A stretch of DNA of 64,000 nt, taken from positions 1-64,000 of the forward strand of contig NZ_JAKRNJ010000002.1 of the NCBI RefSeq assembly GCF_022346925.1, read 5' to 3'. This DNA comes from Microvirga sp. ACRRW. GTDB taxonomy: Bacteria; Pseudomonadota; Alphaproteobacteria; Rhizobiales; Beijerinckiaceae. Positions 34,189-44,600 of this stretch are shown here, piece by piece. Every line of letters starts with the position of its first letter. Position 1 is the stretch's first letter. A program made the position numbers and the translations under genes. The notes beneath the pieces were generated by a model, which worked only from the letters and a program-made list of their open reading frames with translations, did no database searches and was not told the DNA's origin.

Positions 34189-34977
34189 TTCCTTGGCGAT
34201 TCCTGTGGCTGCGATGAGCTTTTCGGCCAGCTCCGGCGTGCAGCCCATAACGGGATTGCCGCTTCGTAAGCCGTCCTTGCCGAGGAAGTTGTTGGTCCAG
34301 CCGCCGGCCTCCTCGATGAGAAGCAGCGCGGCCAAGGCATCCCAGGAATTGATGTGCAACTCGCAATAGGCATCGATCCGCCCGTCCGCCACATAGGCGA
34401 GGCCCAGGGTGCCGGAGCCCGCGCGGCGCACGTTCGCACCGCCCGCCTTCAGCTTCTCGACAGCATCGATGTAGGGCTTTGCCGGCAGGCGGGAGGACCA
34501 GCCGGCCTCCACCGTCGCCTGTCGCATGTCTGCGAGGCCGCTTACCTTGATCGGCTCGCCGTTGAGGAGAGCGCCGCGTCCACGCTGGGCGGTGTAGAGC
34601 TCCGCCTGCATCACGTTATAAACGACGCCGATCTCGGTGCGCCCGTCGCGCACGAAGGCAATCGAGATGGCGAAATGCGGGATGCCGCGGGCGAAATTCG
34701 CAGTGCCGTCAATGGGATCGACGACCCAAACGTCACGCTCGAAGGAACCGCCGCCTTCTTCGCCAAAGAAGGAATCCTCGGGGAAGAGGCCGTTCAGGCG
34801 GCGCCGGATCAGCTCTTCGACTTCCGCGTCGGTCGCGGTCAGGAAGTCCTGGGGGCCCTTCATGTCCGGACGCTGGGAACGGGGGCGCTCCAGGAAGCGC
34901 TTGCGCGCCAGCACTCCTGCCTCGCGTGCGATGGCGCAGGCGGCGGCAAATCTCAAGTCCAGGCTGTCGGTCGTCAT
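34183..34977 (-). CDS. Inositol monophosphatase family protein
   Basis: 264 aa from ATG 34977, the family's usual length; an in-frame ATG at 35031 has no ribosome site. Metal-binding motifs: SFFGEEGGG, WVVDPIDGTANFARG and the C-terminal SWDALAALLLIEEAGG. It hydrolyses a phosphomonoester of inositol, histidinol or a similar polyol. Same strand and upstream of the AfuA/FbpA-like importer, so a role in using the imported phosphorylated ligand is possible. Confidence 0.87.
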   Translation of the reverse strand: MTTDSLDLRFAAACAIAREAGVLARKRFLERPRSQRPDMKGPQDFLTATDAEVEELIRRRLNGLFPEDSFFGEEGGGSFERDVWVVDPIDGTANFARGIPHFAISIAFVRDGRTEIGVVYNVMQAELYTAQRGRGALLNGEPIKVSGLADMRQATVEAGWSSRLPAKPYIDAVEKLKAGGANVRRAGSGTLGLAYVADGRIDAYCELHINSWDALAALLLIEEAGGWTNNFLGKDGLRSGNPVMGCTPELAEKLIAATGIAKEP

Positions 34978-35174
34978 GGCGTTAGGGCGTTCCTCAAGGA
35001 TCAAAAAGGCGGCTGTTTTGTTGTCAGACATTCATAAAGGATCGGGACAATAGAGAACATCGCATGCGGTTGACGCTAAGGAGATTTCTCTAAGTCCTTT
35101 AAAATTGATCCTTTATTAGCCGGCTCAGATCAACTACGTTACAAACTATCCACATTAAATCATACTCTCGTCGA

Positions 35175-35630
35175 ATGTCCCGGACGCCAAAAGAAGAACT
35201 CAACCAGGTTGCTGCACTCCCTTTCCGCATCAAGAACGGCAGGATCGAGGTTCTCCTCGTCACGTCCCGCGAAACCAAACGCTGGCTGATTCCGAAGGGC
35301 TGGCCCATGAAGGGCAAGAAGCCCCACAAGGCCGCGGCCCAGGAGGCCGAGGAAGAGGCGGGCGTGAAGGGCGAGATCAAGCAGAAGCCCCTAGGTTATT
35401 ACGATTACTGGAAACGGCGCGCCGCGCATTTCGATCTCTGCCGGGTCAACGTGTATCCCCTGGAAGTCTCCAAGCAGCTCAAGTCCTGGCGGGAGAAGGG
35501 GGAGCGCGATGCGCAGTGGTTCGAGGTCGAGGAGGCGGCTCATCAGGTTCTGGAACCAGCCCTCGCGGAACTCATCCGCAGCCTGCCGCACTATGTCGGA
35601 CATGTTCCTTCTTCTGAGGTAGCGGCCTGA
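35175..35630 (+). CDS. Nudix hydrolase
   Basis: 151 aa. The Nudix box region reads [24 protein letters not shown]; compared with GX5EX7REUXEEXGU the first Glu is Lys and Arg is Gln, but the core EXEEEAG remains. The diphosphoinositol-polyphosphate phosphohydrolase-like group shows this type of sequence ([21 protein letters not shown]). Substrate unknown. Divergent from the inositol-monophosphatase-like gene. Confidence 0.88.
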   Translation: MSRTPKEELNQVAALPFRIKNGRIEVLLVTSRETKRWLIPKGWPMKGKKPHKAAAQEAEEEAGVKGEIKQKPLGYYDYWKRRAAHFDLCRVNVYPLEVSKQLKSWREKGERDAQWFEVEEAAHQVLEPALAELIRSLPHYVGHVPSSEVAA

Positions 35631-35740
35631 AATTTGCGGGCCTTAAGGGAACGCAACGCTCTTCAAGAAGTCTTTCCTCATATCAAGACGGCCATGCCGC
35701 GCAGCTTGGCCGCTTTCAGGCATGTTGGAAGGAGATTTCG

Positions 35741-36913
35741 ATGAAGGCGCTTGTTTGGCATGGCACCACGGATATCCGTTGCGACTCCGTCCCCGATCCT
35801 CAGATCGAGCATCCGCGCGATGCGATCATCAAGGTGACGAGCTGTGCCATCTGCGGCTCCGATCTTCATCTTTACGATCATTTCATGCCCGGCATGAAGA
35901 GCGGCGACATCATGGGCCACGAGACCATGGGCGAAGTGGTCGAGGTCGGCTCCGAGACCAAAGGCAAGCTGAAGGTGGGCGACCGCGTCGTCATTCCCTT
36001 CACCATCATCTGCGGCGAATGCGAGCAGTGCAAGCGCGGCAACTTCTCCGTCTGCGAGCGCACCAACCGCAACGGTCACATCGCGGCGAAAGCCTTCGGT
36101 CATTCCACGGCAGGCCTTTTCGGTTACACGCATCTCACCGGCGGTTATCCCGGCGGACAGGCGGAATATCTGCGCGTCCCATTCGCCGATACCACGCATA
36201 TCAAAGTGCCGGACGGCATTCCGGACGAGAAGCTGCTCTTCCTGAGCGACATCTTCCCCACAGGATGGCAGGCCGCCGTGCAATGCGACATCCAGCCGGA
36301 TGACACAGTGGCGATCTGGGGTGCGGGCCCCGTCGGACAGATGGCGATCCGCAGCGCCATCCTGCTCGGTGCAAAGCAGGTGGTGGTGATCGACCGCGTG
36401 CCTGAGCGGCTCGCCATGGCTGAAGCCGGCGGCGCGATCACCATCAATTTCGATGTGGAGAGCGTCATCGAGCGTCTGAACGAACTCACCAACGGCAAGG
36501 GCCCGGAGAAATGCATCGATGCCGTCGGCATGGAAGCGCATGCCGCAGGAACCGTCGATGCCATGTATGATCGCGTGAAGCAGGCGACGATGATGGAGAC
36601 GGATCGTCCGCATGTGCTGCGTGAGATGGCCTATGTCTGCCGTCCCGCGGGCGTTCTCTCCGTTCCCGGTGTTTATGGTGGGCTTCTCGACAAGATTCCG
36701 TTTGGCGCGATCATGAACAAAGGGCTCACGATCCGCACCGGCCAGACGCATGTGAACCGCTGGACCGGCGATCTCCTGCGCCGCATCGAGGACGGCCAGA
36801 TCGATCCGTCCTTCGTGATCACGCACACGGTCGGGCTCGAAGAAGGGCCGGACATGTACAAGATTTTCCGCGACAAGCAGGACGGCTGCATCAAGGTCGT
36901 TCTCAAGCCCTAG
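35741..36913 (+). CDS. Zinc-dependent alcohol dehydrogenase
   Basis: 390 aa, with AAGGAGAT upstream of ATG. Catalytic zinc ligands: CAICGSDLH and GHETMGEVV; structural zinc cluster [15 protein letters not shown]; Rossmann motif [28 protein letters not shown]. Similar to the glutathione-independent formaldehyde-dehydrogenase-like group in Rhizobiales. Substrate unknown. Followed by two small genes in the same direction with short spacing. Confidence 0.9.
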   Translation: MKALVWHGTTDIRCDSVPDPQIEHPRDAIIKVTSCAICGSDLHLYDHFMPGMKSGDIMGHETMGEVVEVGSETKGKLKVGDRVVIPFTIICGECEQCKRGNFSVCERTNRNGHIAAKAFGHSTAGLFGYTHLTGGYPGGQAEYLRVPFADTTHIKVPDGIPDEKLLFLSDIFPTGWQAAVQCDIQPDDTVAIWGAGPVGQMAIRSAILLGAKQVVVIDRVPERLAMAEAGGAITINFDVESVIERLNELTNGKGPEKCIDAVGMEAHAAGTVDAMYDRVKQATMMETDRPHVLREMAYVCRPAGVLSVPGVYGGLLDKIPFGAIMNKGLTIRTGQTHVNRWTGDLLRRIEDGQIDPSFVITHTVGLEEGPDMYKIFRDKQDGCIKVVLKP

Positions 36914-36924
36914 AAGGTGATGTC

Positions 36925-37500
36925 ATGCGCTACGAAACGGAACGAACCCGTCGGCAGGGTCACGCCGACACGGCAACCGATACTCTTGCCCGGGGGCTTG
37001 GCATCTTCTCGATTGCTCTCGGCATCATGGAAGTTGCGGCGCCGCGCACGCTTGCGCGTGCGCTCGGCATGAAAGGGCAGGAGGGGCTGATCGCAGGTTA
37101 CGGTCTGCGCGAGATCGCCACGGGCGTCGGCATTCTCGCCTCGAAAGATCCGACGCCGTGGATCTGGGGGCGCGTCGCGGGCGACGCCCTTGATCTAGCA
37201 ACCCTTGCGACTGCTCTCGAAGGCAAGAATCCGAAGAAGGAGAATGTGGGCATCGCCATGGCGGCGGTGGCAGGCGTGACGGCGCTCGACGTTTATTGCG
37301 CGCAGACGCTGAGCCGTGAGAGCCCGCATCCTCTGCCTCCACTTCAAGACTACTCGGACCGCACCGGATTCCCGCGCGGGATCGAGCGTTCGCGGGGAGC
37401 CGCGAGCGATTTCGAGGTGCCGCAGGACTTCCGCACGCCTGAAGCCTTGCGGCCCTACACGCAGCCCGACTTGTCGCAGCGCCCGATGCCCTCCATGTGA
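36925..37500 (+). CDS. Conserved hypothetical protein with membrane-like helices
   Basis: 191 aa, AAGGTGATG precedes the ATG. The region LARGLGIFSIALGIMEVAAPRTLARALGM and GLREIATGVGILA is the domain that in some other proteins precedes a SRPBCC (cyclase/dehydrase) domain; here that domain is absent and a Pro-rich tail follows. Probable inner-membrane or membrane-associated protein of unknown role, co-transcribed with the zinc dehydrogenase. Confidence 0.75.
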   Translation: MRYETERTRRQGHADTATDTLARGLGIFSIALGIMEVAAPRTLARALGMKGQEGLIAGYGLREIATGVGILASKDPTPWIWGRVAGDALDLATLATALEGKNPKKENVGIAMAAVAGVTALDVYCAQTLSRESPHPLPPLQDYSDRTGFPRGIERSRGAASDFEVPQDFRTPEALRPYTQPDLSQRPMPSM

Positions 37501-37506
37501 GAAGGC

Positions 37507-37956
37507 ATGGCAAAGCCACAGGTCTTCACGATCGGATATGAGGGAGCGGATGTCGACCGCTTCCTCACCACCTTGAAGGACGCGGGCGTCGAGACGCTCG
37601 CGGATGTGCGCGCGGTCGCACTCTCCCGCAAGCGCGGCTTCTCCAAATCGGCTTTGCGCGATGCTCTCGCCAATCAGGACATCGGCTACGAGCACTTCAT
37701 CAAGCTCGGGACGCCGAAGGAAGGACGTCAGGCGGCGCGTGCGGGCGACGCTGACCTCATGCGCCGCATCTATTGCGACGAGGTCCTGGCCACGGAAGAG
37801 GCGCAGGCCGCGTTCCGCGATCTGGAGGCCCTGGCAGCCGCAAAGCCCATTTGCCTTCTGTGCTTCGAGCGTGATCCCGTGAACTGTCACCGGCGCGTTC
37901 TGTCTCAAAGACTGGAGAAGCTGGGCTTCGAGACGGTCGACCTGACGGTCTTGTGA
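37507..37956 (+). CDS. DUF488 family protein
   Basis: 149 aa, GAGAAGG six bases upstream. Begins VFTIGYEGADVDRFL and carries the C-terminal LLCFERDPVNCHRRVLSQRLE with two cysteines, both diagnostic of DUF488. Function unknown. The start is six bases after the previous stop, so it is in the same operon. Confidence 0.88.
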   Translation: MAKPQVFTIGYEGADVDRFLTTLKDAGVETLADVRAVALSRKRGFSKSALRDALANQDIGYEHFIKLGTPKEGRQAARAGDADLMRRIYCDEVLATEEAQAAFRDLEALAAAKPICLLCFERDPVNCHRRVLSQRLEKLGFETVDLTVL

Positions 37957-38091
37957 AGCTGCGCTGCCAGTTGCCGCATTGATATAAAATTGCAAACTTC
38001 CCCAAAGTCAGCTATTTCACGCTCCTGATTTTGTCTGATTTGCCGGGAGTGGACACTCCGGGCGCTATGAACCGTTGCTTCGGGGGCTCCG

Positions 38092-39009
38092 ATGAAGGCT
38101 AGGCTTTTCACGTCTTTGATCTTTTCCGCGCTGCTAGGAATGGCGCCGGCCGCGGCGGCGGAGTTGAAGCCCTATCAAAAGGAAGCTCTCAAGAAGCTCG
38201 AAGAGCTTCACGGCGGCATGTGGCCCATGGTCAAGCAGCAATTCGAAGGCGTGATCGCCAGTTCCTCCGAGGAGCAGACCAAAGCCATCGTCAAGATGAT
38301 CTCCGATGCACGGGGCAATGCTGCTGCCAGCGCCAATTCCGATGAGGAGGAAACTGCCGAGACGGGTGGACCAGACGCTTGGGAAGAGGCCCAGGCCGCC
38401 CGCGAGGATCTCGAGAAGCAGATCAGCGGGCCTTACGATGGCTTCGTCGACCACGTGGCAAAACTGGGCGCCGCGCGGCATATGATGGCCGGTCAGGCTC
38501 GCGACGGCATTTATAAATCGGAAAAAGGGGCTCGCTTGAGCGGGGTCAGCGAGATGTTCACCCGCAATACATTCATCACCAACAAGTCTATGGCGGATGG
38601 ACTGGAAGAGTTGCGCCTGGTGCGCGAGAAGCTCTTCGAGAGCAAGAAATACTACAAGGTCAGCCTGCCTTCCGGAAATCCTCCGGACAATACGAGCGCC
38701 GTCCGAGCCATTGTTGCTGACGGGACCAAGCGCATCACGGCCCTCAACGATCAGTATGCTAAGATTGCCGCCGAAATCAAAAAGCGGATCGACAACATTC
38801 CGTTCTACGGCCCTGAGAAGACCAAGCAGATCTATGACGCGCTAGTGGCCGAGCGAGAGACACACAACAAGTCCCTAAGCGCAGAGGCAGCGAAGGTCGC
38901 AAACGAGATCAACACCAGGATCGCCGAGCAGGATCGCGCCCTCTTCAACTGGATGATCGAGCCTTTGAAAGCGGCAAAGCCGCAGAGCGGGCCTGTCGCG
39001 CAGCGTTAG
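38092..39009 (+). CDS. Secreted protein of unknown function, helical
   Basis: 305 aa. Signal peptide RLFTSLIFSALLGMAPAAAAE, then mostly charged, Lys/Glu-rich helical sequence with coiled-coil character (KKLEELHGGMWPMVKQQFE; AKIAAEIKKRIDNI). No catalytic motif recognised. GGGGGC lies upstream of the ATG. It precedes the RTX gene pair but is separated by 149 bases and may be independent. Confidence 0.7.
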   Translation: MKARLFTSLIFSALLGMAPAAAAELKPYQKEALKKLEELHGGMWPMVKQQFEGVIASSSEEQTKAIVKMISDARGNAAASANSDEEETAETGGPDAWEEAQAAREDLEKQISGPYDGFVDHVAKLGAARHMMAGQARDGIYKSEKGARLSGVSEMFTRNTFITNKSMADGLEELRLVREKLFESKKYYKVSLPSGNPPDNTSAVRAIVADGTKRITALNDQYAKIAAEIKKRIDNIPFYGPEKTKQIYDALVAERETHNKSLSAEAAKVANEINTRIAEQDRALFNWMIEPLKAAKPQSGPVAQR

Positions 39010-39158
39010 AGCCAGCTGAGAGAAGGGATTGGTCACCGACCTTTCTCTTCTAGGTATTCTGTTAATTTATAACATTTATGACGTAGCTGCTTAGGAAGCT
39101 CTGGCACTCACAAGTACATCGAGCTTCCGCTTTGCTTCTCAATATTGAAGGTGTTGCC

Positions 39159-41363
39159 ATGACGATTCTCCCGATATGGAAATCCGTGTTCGACCTGGCC
39201 TCGGGTGGCGCTTCAAACAAGATAGGGCCTGTCGTTCAAGCTCTTGAGAACGGAACTTTCCTTGCGGTCTGGCGCGTCCACACGGCTGGAGGGACAGAGC
39301 TTTGGATGCGAACCTTCCAAGCGGACGGGTCTCCGGCTGCCGCCGAGAAGAGGATCCAGCTTGCGGCCGGGGACGCCCCGAAAGAACTCCAGGCCATCAC
39401 GGTTCTGAAGAACGGCAATGTGCTGGTTGCCTGGCAGGATCAAAGCACCCTCAACGGAGAAGTGTCCTGGGGCGTGCGGGGGCAAATCTTCAATTCGGAT
39501 GGGCTCAAGATCGGCGCGGACCTCCATTTCAACTCGGTGACCGCAGGCTACCAGGGCAATGTTTCCATTGCCGCTCTCGCGGGCGGCGGCTTCGCCGTGT
39601 CCTATTCCGACTCGTCGGATCCGGAAGCCGATACCGATGTTCGGACGCGCATCTTCGACAATGACGGCAATGCCATTCGCAGGAGCGGAGAGGGGAGTGG
39701 CCCCCTCAACGACCTCATCGTCAACACGATCAGCGCAGGCAACCAGGATCACTCATCTATCATTGCTTTGCACGACGGCCGTTATGTCGTGCTCTACGAA
39801 GAGCCCGGCTGGGGGGACGATAGGATCGTCGCGCGCATCATCAAAGCCGATGGAACGCTTGAGGGTACGGAAGAATTTACGATCTCCAATCCGGCGAGTA
39901 TCAGCACGGGCGTGACGGCGGCAACTCTGACGGACGGCGGCTTTGTGGCGGTTTGGGAGGAAACTGCGGGCGGCAGCACACGCAGTGTCCTGAAAGCGCG
40001 TATCTTCGATGCGGGCGGAAGCCCGAGAACGATCGAGCTGACCGTTCGAGATGATGCTGAAGCCGCCCAGGATGGGGCGCATGTCGTTGCTCTGTCCGGC
40101 GGCGGCTTTGCTGTTGCTTATAGGAGTTTGAGCGCGTCGAACGTTCTTCGGGGGGCTACCTTCACGGCTTCGGGTGCGCCGGTCAGTGAATTCGCGATCC
40201 CGCTTCCTGATGATCGCGACTTTACAGGAAAGCCGAGTTTGACGGTTCTTGCCGATGGGCGATTGGTGGTGTCCTGGAGCGATTCAACCTCTGAAGAATC
40301 GACACTCGAGATTCATGCTCAGATCTTTGACCCTCGCACTGGCGCTGCGGTATTCGCGGGAACAAGTCAGAACGATCACTATATCGGCACCGCCTCCAAT
40401 GATCATCTGAATGGCGCTGCCGGCAACGACAAGCTGGTCGGCGGCGACGGCAACGACACGCTCATCGGCGGCACAGGCGTCGACACCCTCGACGGCGGCG
40501 CAGGCGACGACACCTACACCTACGACGTCGAGGACATCATTCTCGATGCGGGCGGGCGCGACACGCTGATCGTCTCGTCGCATTACACCCTGAGCAGCAC
40601 CTCCGTGCTGGAGAACCTGACCGCATCGGGCTCAGCTGCGATCAAGCTCACCGGCAACAGCACGCACAACAAGCTGACCGGTAATGCCGGAGCCAACACG
40701 CTCACCGGCAACGCCGGCAACGACACGCTCGATGGCGCTGGTGGGGCCGACCGCATGGTGGGCGGCACGGGCAACGACGTCTACTACGTCAACCACAAGT
40801 CCGACAAAGTGGTCGAGACCTCCAGCAAGCACGGCACCGACACGGTCTACTCCAAGGTCAGCTACACGCTCGGTTCCTACCTGGAGAAGCTGATCGGCGA
40901 GGGCTCGAGCGCGATCACCCTGTCCGGCAATGCCTCGTCCAACACGATCACCGGCAATCTTGCTAAGAACACCATCAAGGGCCAGGGCGGCAACGACGTC
41001 ATCGATGGTGGCTTGGGCAACGACGTGCTCTACGGCGGCACCGGCAAGGACGCGTTCGTGTTCAGCACGACGCTCAACAAGAGCAAGAACGTCGACACGA
41101 TCAAGGACTTCTCGGTGCGTGACGACACGATCCGCCTGGAGAATGCGATCTTCACCAAGCTGACCAAGACGGGCAAGCTCAACAAGTCGTTCTTCAAGAT
41201 CGGCGACAAGGCCAAGGACAAGAACGACTACCTTGTCTACAACAACAAGACCGGCGCGCTCTCCTACGATGCCGACGGCTCGGGCAAGAAGTACGGCCTG
41301 ATCAAGATCGCCCAGCTCGAGAAGGGCCTCAAGATGACCTACGCCGACTTTCTCGTCATCTGA
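39159..41363 (+). CDS. RTX calcium-binding protein with seven N-terminal repeats
   Basis: 734 aa from ATG 39159 (GAAGGTG upstream). Residues 1-400 contain seven copies of a 50-60-residue unit with the pattern aLxDGxFxVxWxDxS...RiFdxdG, for example LENGTFLAVWRVHT, LHDGRYVVLYEEPG and LADGRLVVSWSDST, a likely beta-propeller. RTX nonapeptides (GGDGNDTLIGGTGVDTLDGG) begin near 410, broken by a DVYYVNHKSDKVVE unit. The last 95 residues (GKDAFVFSTTLNKSKN to the end) match the tail of the next protein and probably hold the type I secretion signal. Extracellular; adhesin or surface role inferred. Confidence 0.87.
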   Translation: MTILPIWKSVFDLASGGASNKIGPVVQALENGTFLAVWRVHTAGGTELWMRTFQADGSPAAAEKRIQLAAGDAPKELQAITVLKNGNVLVAWQDQSTLNGEVSWGVRGQIFNSDGLKIGADLHFNSVTAGYQGNVSIAALAGGGFAVSYSDSSDPEADTDVRTRIFDNDGNAIRRSGEGSGPLNDLIVNTISAGNQDHSSIIALHDGRYVVLYEEPGWGDDRIVARIIKADGTLEGTEEFTISNPASISTGVTAATLTDGGFVAVWEETAGGSTRSVLKARIFDAGGSPRTIELTVRDDAEAAQDGAHVVALSGGGFAVAYRSLSASNVLRGATFTASGAPVSEFAIPLPDDRDFTGKPSLTVLADGRLVVSWSDSTSEESTLEIHAQIFDPRTGAAVFAGTSQNDHYIGTASNDHLNGAAGNDKLVGGDGNDTLIGGTGVDTLDGGAGDDTYTYDVEDIILDAGGRDTLIVSSHYTLSSTSVLENLTASGSAAIKLTGNSTHNKLTGNAGANTLTGNAGNDTLDGAGGADRMVGGTGNDVYYVNHKSDKVVETSSKHGTDTVYSKVSYTLGSYLEKLIGEGSSAITLSGNASSNTITGNLAKNTIKGQGGNDVIDGGLGNDVLYGGTGKDAFVFSTTLNKSKNVDTIKDFSVRDDTIRLENAIFTKLTKTGKLNKSFFKIGDKAKDKNDYLVYNNKTGALSYDADGSGKKYGLIKIAQLEKGLKMTYADFLVI

Positions 41364-41393
41364 CGAACCTCAGCCTCAAACTGAAGGCTTCCA

Positions 41394-41425
41394 GGGCCTG
41401 TTCCTCGCCGAGGGGCAGGCTTTTT
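41394..41425 (+). terminator. Intrinsic terminator after the first RTX gene
   Basis: Stem GCCTG (41396-41400) with CAGGC (41416-41420), extended by CCTC/GAGG inside, then TTTTTC. It follows the RTX stop by about 30 bases, so the second RTX gene likely has its own promoter in the AT-rich stretch 41430-41640. Confidence 0.7.
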
Positions 41426-41640
41426 CTTTGCATCGGGGCCAAGCCGGTTCCAGGAAAATTTGCCGGTATCGTTCACATATATACGTTTTCTGGTGCGGGT
41501 CATTGCAAATATGCAATGTAGTATCGTTTAACAAGGATTTCCCGCCTATCGCCTTCTTGCCCCCAGGTTTAAACCCTCGCAATGTAATGAAATAAAATAT
41601 CACACGAGGGATAGGCTCGTGTTCCTTTTGGAGACAAAGC

Positions 41641-44600
41641 ATGACCACGACCGCTTGGGGCATATCCGATTTTCTGCTGAACACGACGACCAATCTGACA
41701 CAGACAACGCCTCAGGTGATCGCGTTGAATGATGGCTCGTTCTATGCGGTCTGGGCAGATTCTAGCGCCCTCTCCAGCGCTAACGGTTGGGATATTCGAG
41801 GGCAGCGCTTCGCTGCGGATGGAACGAAACTCGGTGATGAGCTTATCATGAGCTCCATCACGACTGGCGCCCAGCAAGATCCTAAAATCGCGCTGCTCAA
41901 AGATGGGCGCTTTGTCGTCGCTTGGACGGACTATAGTGGTGTTGAAGATAACGGGGCTGGAGTCCGAGCTCGCATATTCAGTGCTGACGGCACACCGACC
42001 GGCCCGGATTTCCATGTAAACACAGTCACTTCAAACCAGCAATTGCTTGAGTCCGTGACGGCCCTGGCGGACGGTGGTTTTGTATTCACCTATAACTCTC
42101 TTGAAGGATTAGGTGACGCAGCATTTGGCGTTCTGGCACAAGCCTATAATAAGGACGGCGTCCGGGTGGGCGGCGAATTCTTTGTGAATTCGACGTCGTT
42201 TAGTGTTCAGGAAAAGAGCGTCGTCGCGGGACTGAGCAACGGCAACTATGCTGTTTTCTTCTCGGATTACAGCCGTAGTCCGGATGATCCTTATCTGACC
42301 ATCCGTGGGCGCATTTTCAAGCCCGATGGCGAAGCGGTCACGGCAGAGTTCCTGGTGCCAAGCTCACGGGGTACGAAGGTGCTCCCCAAAGTCGCTGCTC
42401 TCAGCGATGGCAAATTCGTTGTAATTTGGGTGCACCAAGACACCATTGCCAGCGACGGCTCGGGATATAGCATTAAGGGACAGATCTACAACGCGAACGG
42501 AAGCATGTTTGGCGGCGAATTTCTTGTCAACGGCATAACGAATTTTGATCAAGGTATGCCTGCAATTACGGCATTGCCAGGCGGCGGCTTTGCCGTTTCC
42601 TACACGAACTATAGGGTTTCTATTCCTGAGAACATCTTCACCAGCTTTGGCATCGCGACCTTCGACAATAATGGCGTGCGTCAGGGAAGCGATTATGAGT
42701 TCAATCTGCCGCTGGGGGCGAAACCGTCCGGAAACTGGCAATCGTCCATCAGCGTCCTGGCCGACGGCCGCTACATCCTGACGTGGAGCGACACTGGCGC
42801 CGGACGTGTTGACGGGGACCTTGGCGTTTATGGACGCATCCTCGAGCCGCGCGATCGTGGCGTAACGGTCAACGGCGATAACGTCGCAACTTCCAACGAC
42901 GAGTTCATCGGAACCATTTATGCCGACACGCTCAACGGCAAAGCAGGCAACGACCGTCTTATCGGCGATGCCGGCGACGATACCCTCATGGGCGGCGCCG
43001 GTGAGGACATCCTCGATGGCGGCATTGGGACCGACACTGCATCTTATGCCGATGCCGGCGGCGATGTCGTCGCAAATCTCGATAATCCATCGTTGAACTC
43101 GGGGGATGCCTTCAACGACACCTACGTTTCCATCGAAAATCTCACGGGTTCGAGCCATAAGGACAGGCTCTCCGGTAATGGCGCCAACAACGTTCTCGAC
43201 GGTGGTGATGACAACGACACGCTCCTTGGCGGTGGTGGTCAGGACACGCTGATCGGGGGCAGGGGCAACGACGAACTCGATGGCGGCACGGGTGCGGATA
43301 CGCTCTCCGGCGGAGCGGGGAACGACACTTACTTCGTCGATGATTCCGGCGATAAGGTTGTCGAGGCCATTGGCCAAGGAAACGATATCGTCACGGCCTC
43401 CGTCAGTTATGCGCTGGATGCGACTGCCGAGGTCGAGGAACTGTATGCCGCTGCCGGCTCCACGCCTATCAACCTGACCGGCAGCAACAGCGCCAATAAG
43501 ATTTACGGCAACGGCGGCGATAATATCCTCAATGGCGGCCTTGGAGCGGACACCCTCCAGGGCTATGCTGGAGACGACACCTACATCATCGACAATGCCG
43601 GGGATGTGATCATCGAAGCTGCCGGAGCCGACCAGGGCTTCGACAAGGTCGTCATCGGGGCTGATTTCCAGGCGGATCACACCTACAGGCTGACGGCCTT
43701 CGATAATGTCGAAGCGATCGAAGCACTGAACAGCGCTGGCAACGTCAACCTCACCGGCAACAGCGGGTCAAACTTCATCATCGGCAACGATGGCAAGAAC
43801 ATCCTCGATGGCGGCATCGACACTGTCCGCGATACGCTTCAGGGCGGTAAGGGCGACGACACTTATATCATCCGCGATGCAAACGACATCATCTCGGAAG
43901 CAGCAGGCGAAGGAACCGATACAGCTCTTATCTTGTCCGCGAGCTACGCACTCGGGAAGGATATGTCGATCGAAGTCGTCAAGGCGGATAAATCGGGCGG
44001 TGTGTCTGACTTCACCCTGACCGGTAACATTCACGCCAATACCATCGAAGGCGCCGATGGCAATGACGTGCTCGACGGCGGTGGCAGCGCCACCGATGCG
44101 GCCGACAAGCTCGTCGGCGGCGCTGGCAACGATACCTATTATATCCGCCGCTCGAACGACCTTATCGTCGAAGACGGAGGGATGGGGGCCGAGGACAAGA
44201 TCATCGCGTCCGCGAATTATGTCCTTGAGGACAGCGTCCATGTCGAGATCATGCAAGCGGCAGCGGGCACTGCGAAGATCAACCTGACCGGCAATGCGTG
44301 GGCCAACAAGCTCGTCGGCAATGTCGGGGACAACATCCTCGAAGGCGGCGGCGGCAACGACGATATCGATGGTGGCGGCGGCTTCGATACGGTGGTCTTT
44401 ACCGGCAACCGTGCTGATTACGTGATCAGGCGTAACGCCGACCACACCTATACGGTCACGGATAGCGTTGCCGGCCGGGACGGAACCGATACGCTTCGCA
44501 ATATCAAGTATGCCCGCTTCAGCGACGGAATTGTCGATCTGCAGGCGCCGGCGACCGTATCCATCGTGGCGGACAGCGCGACGAAGGAAGAGGGGAACGG

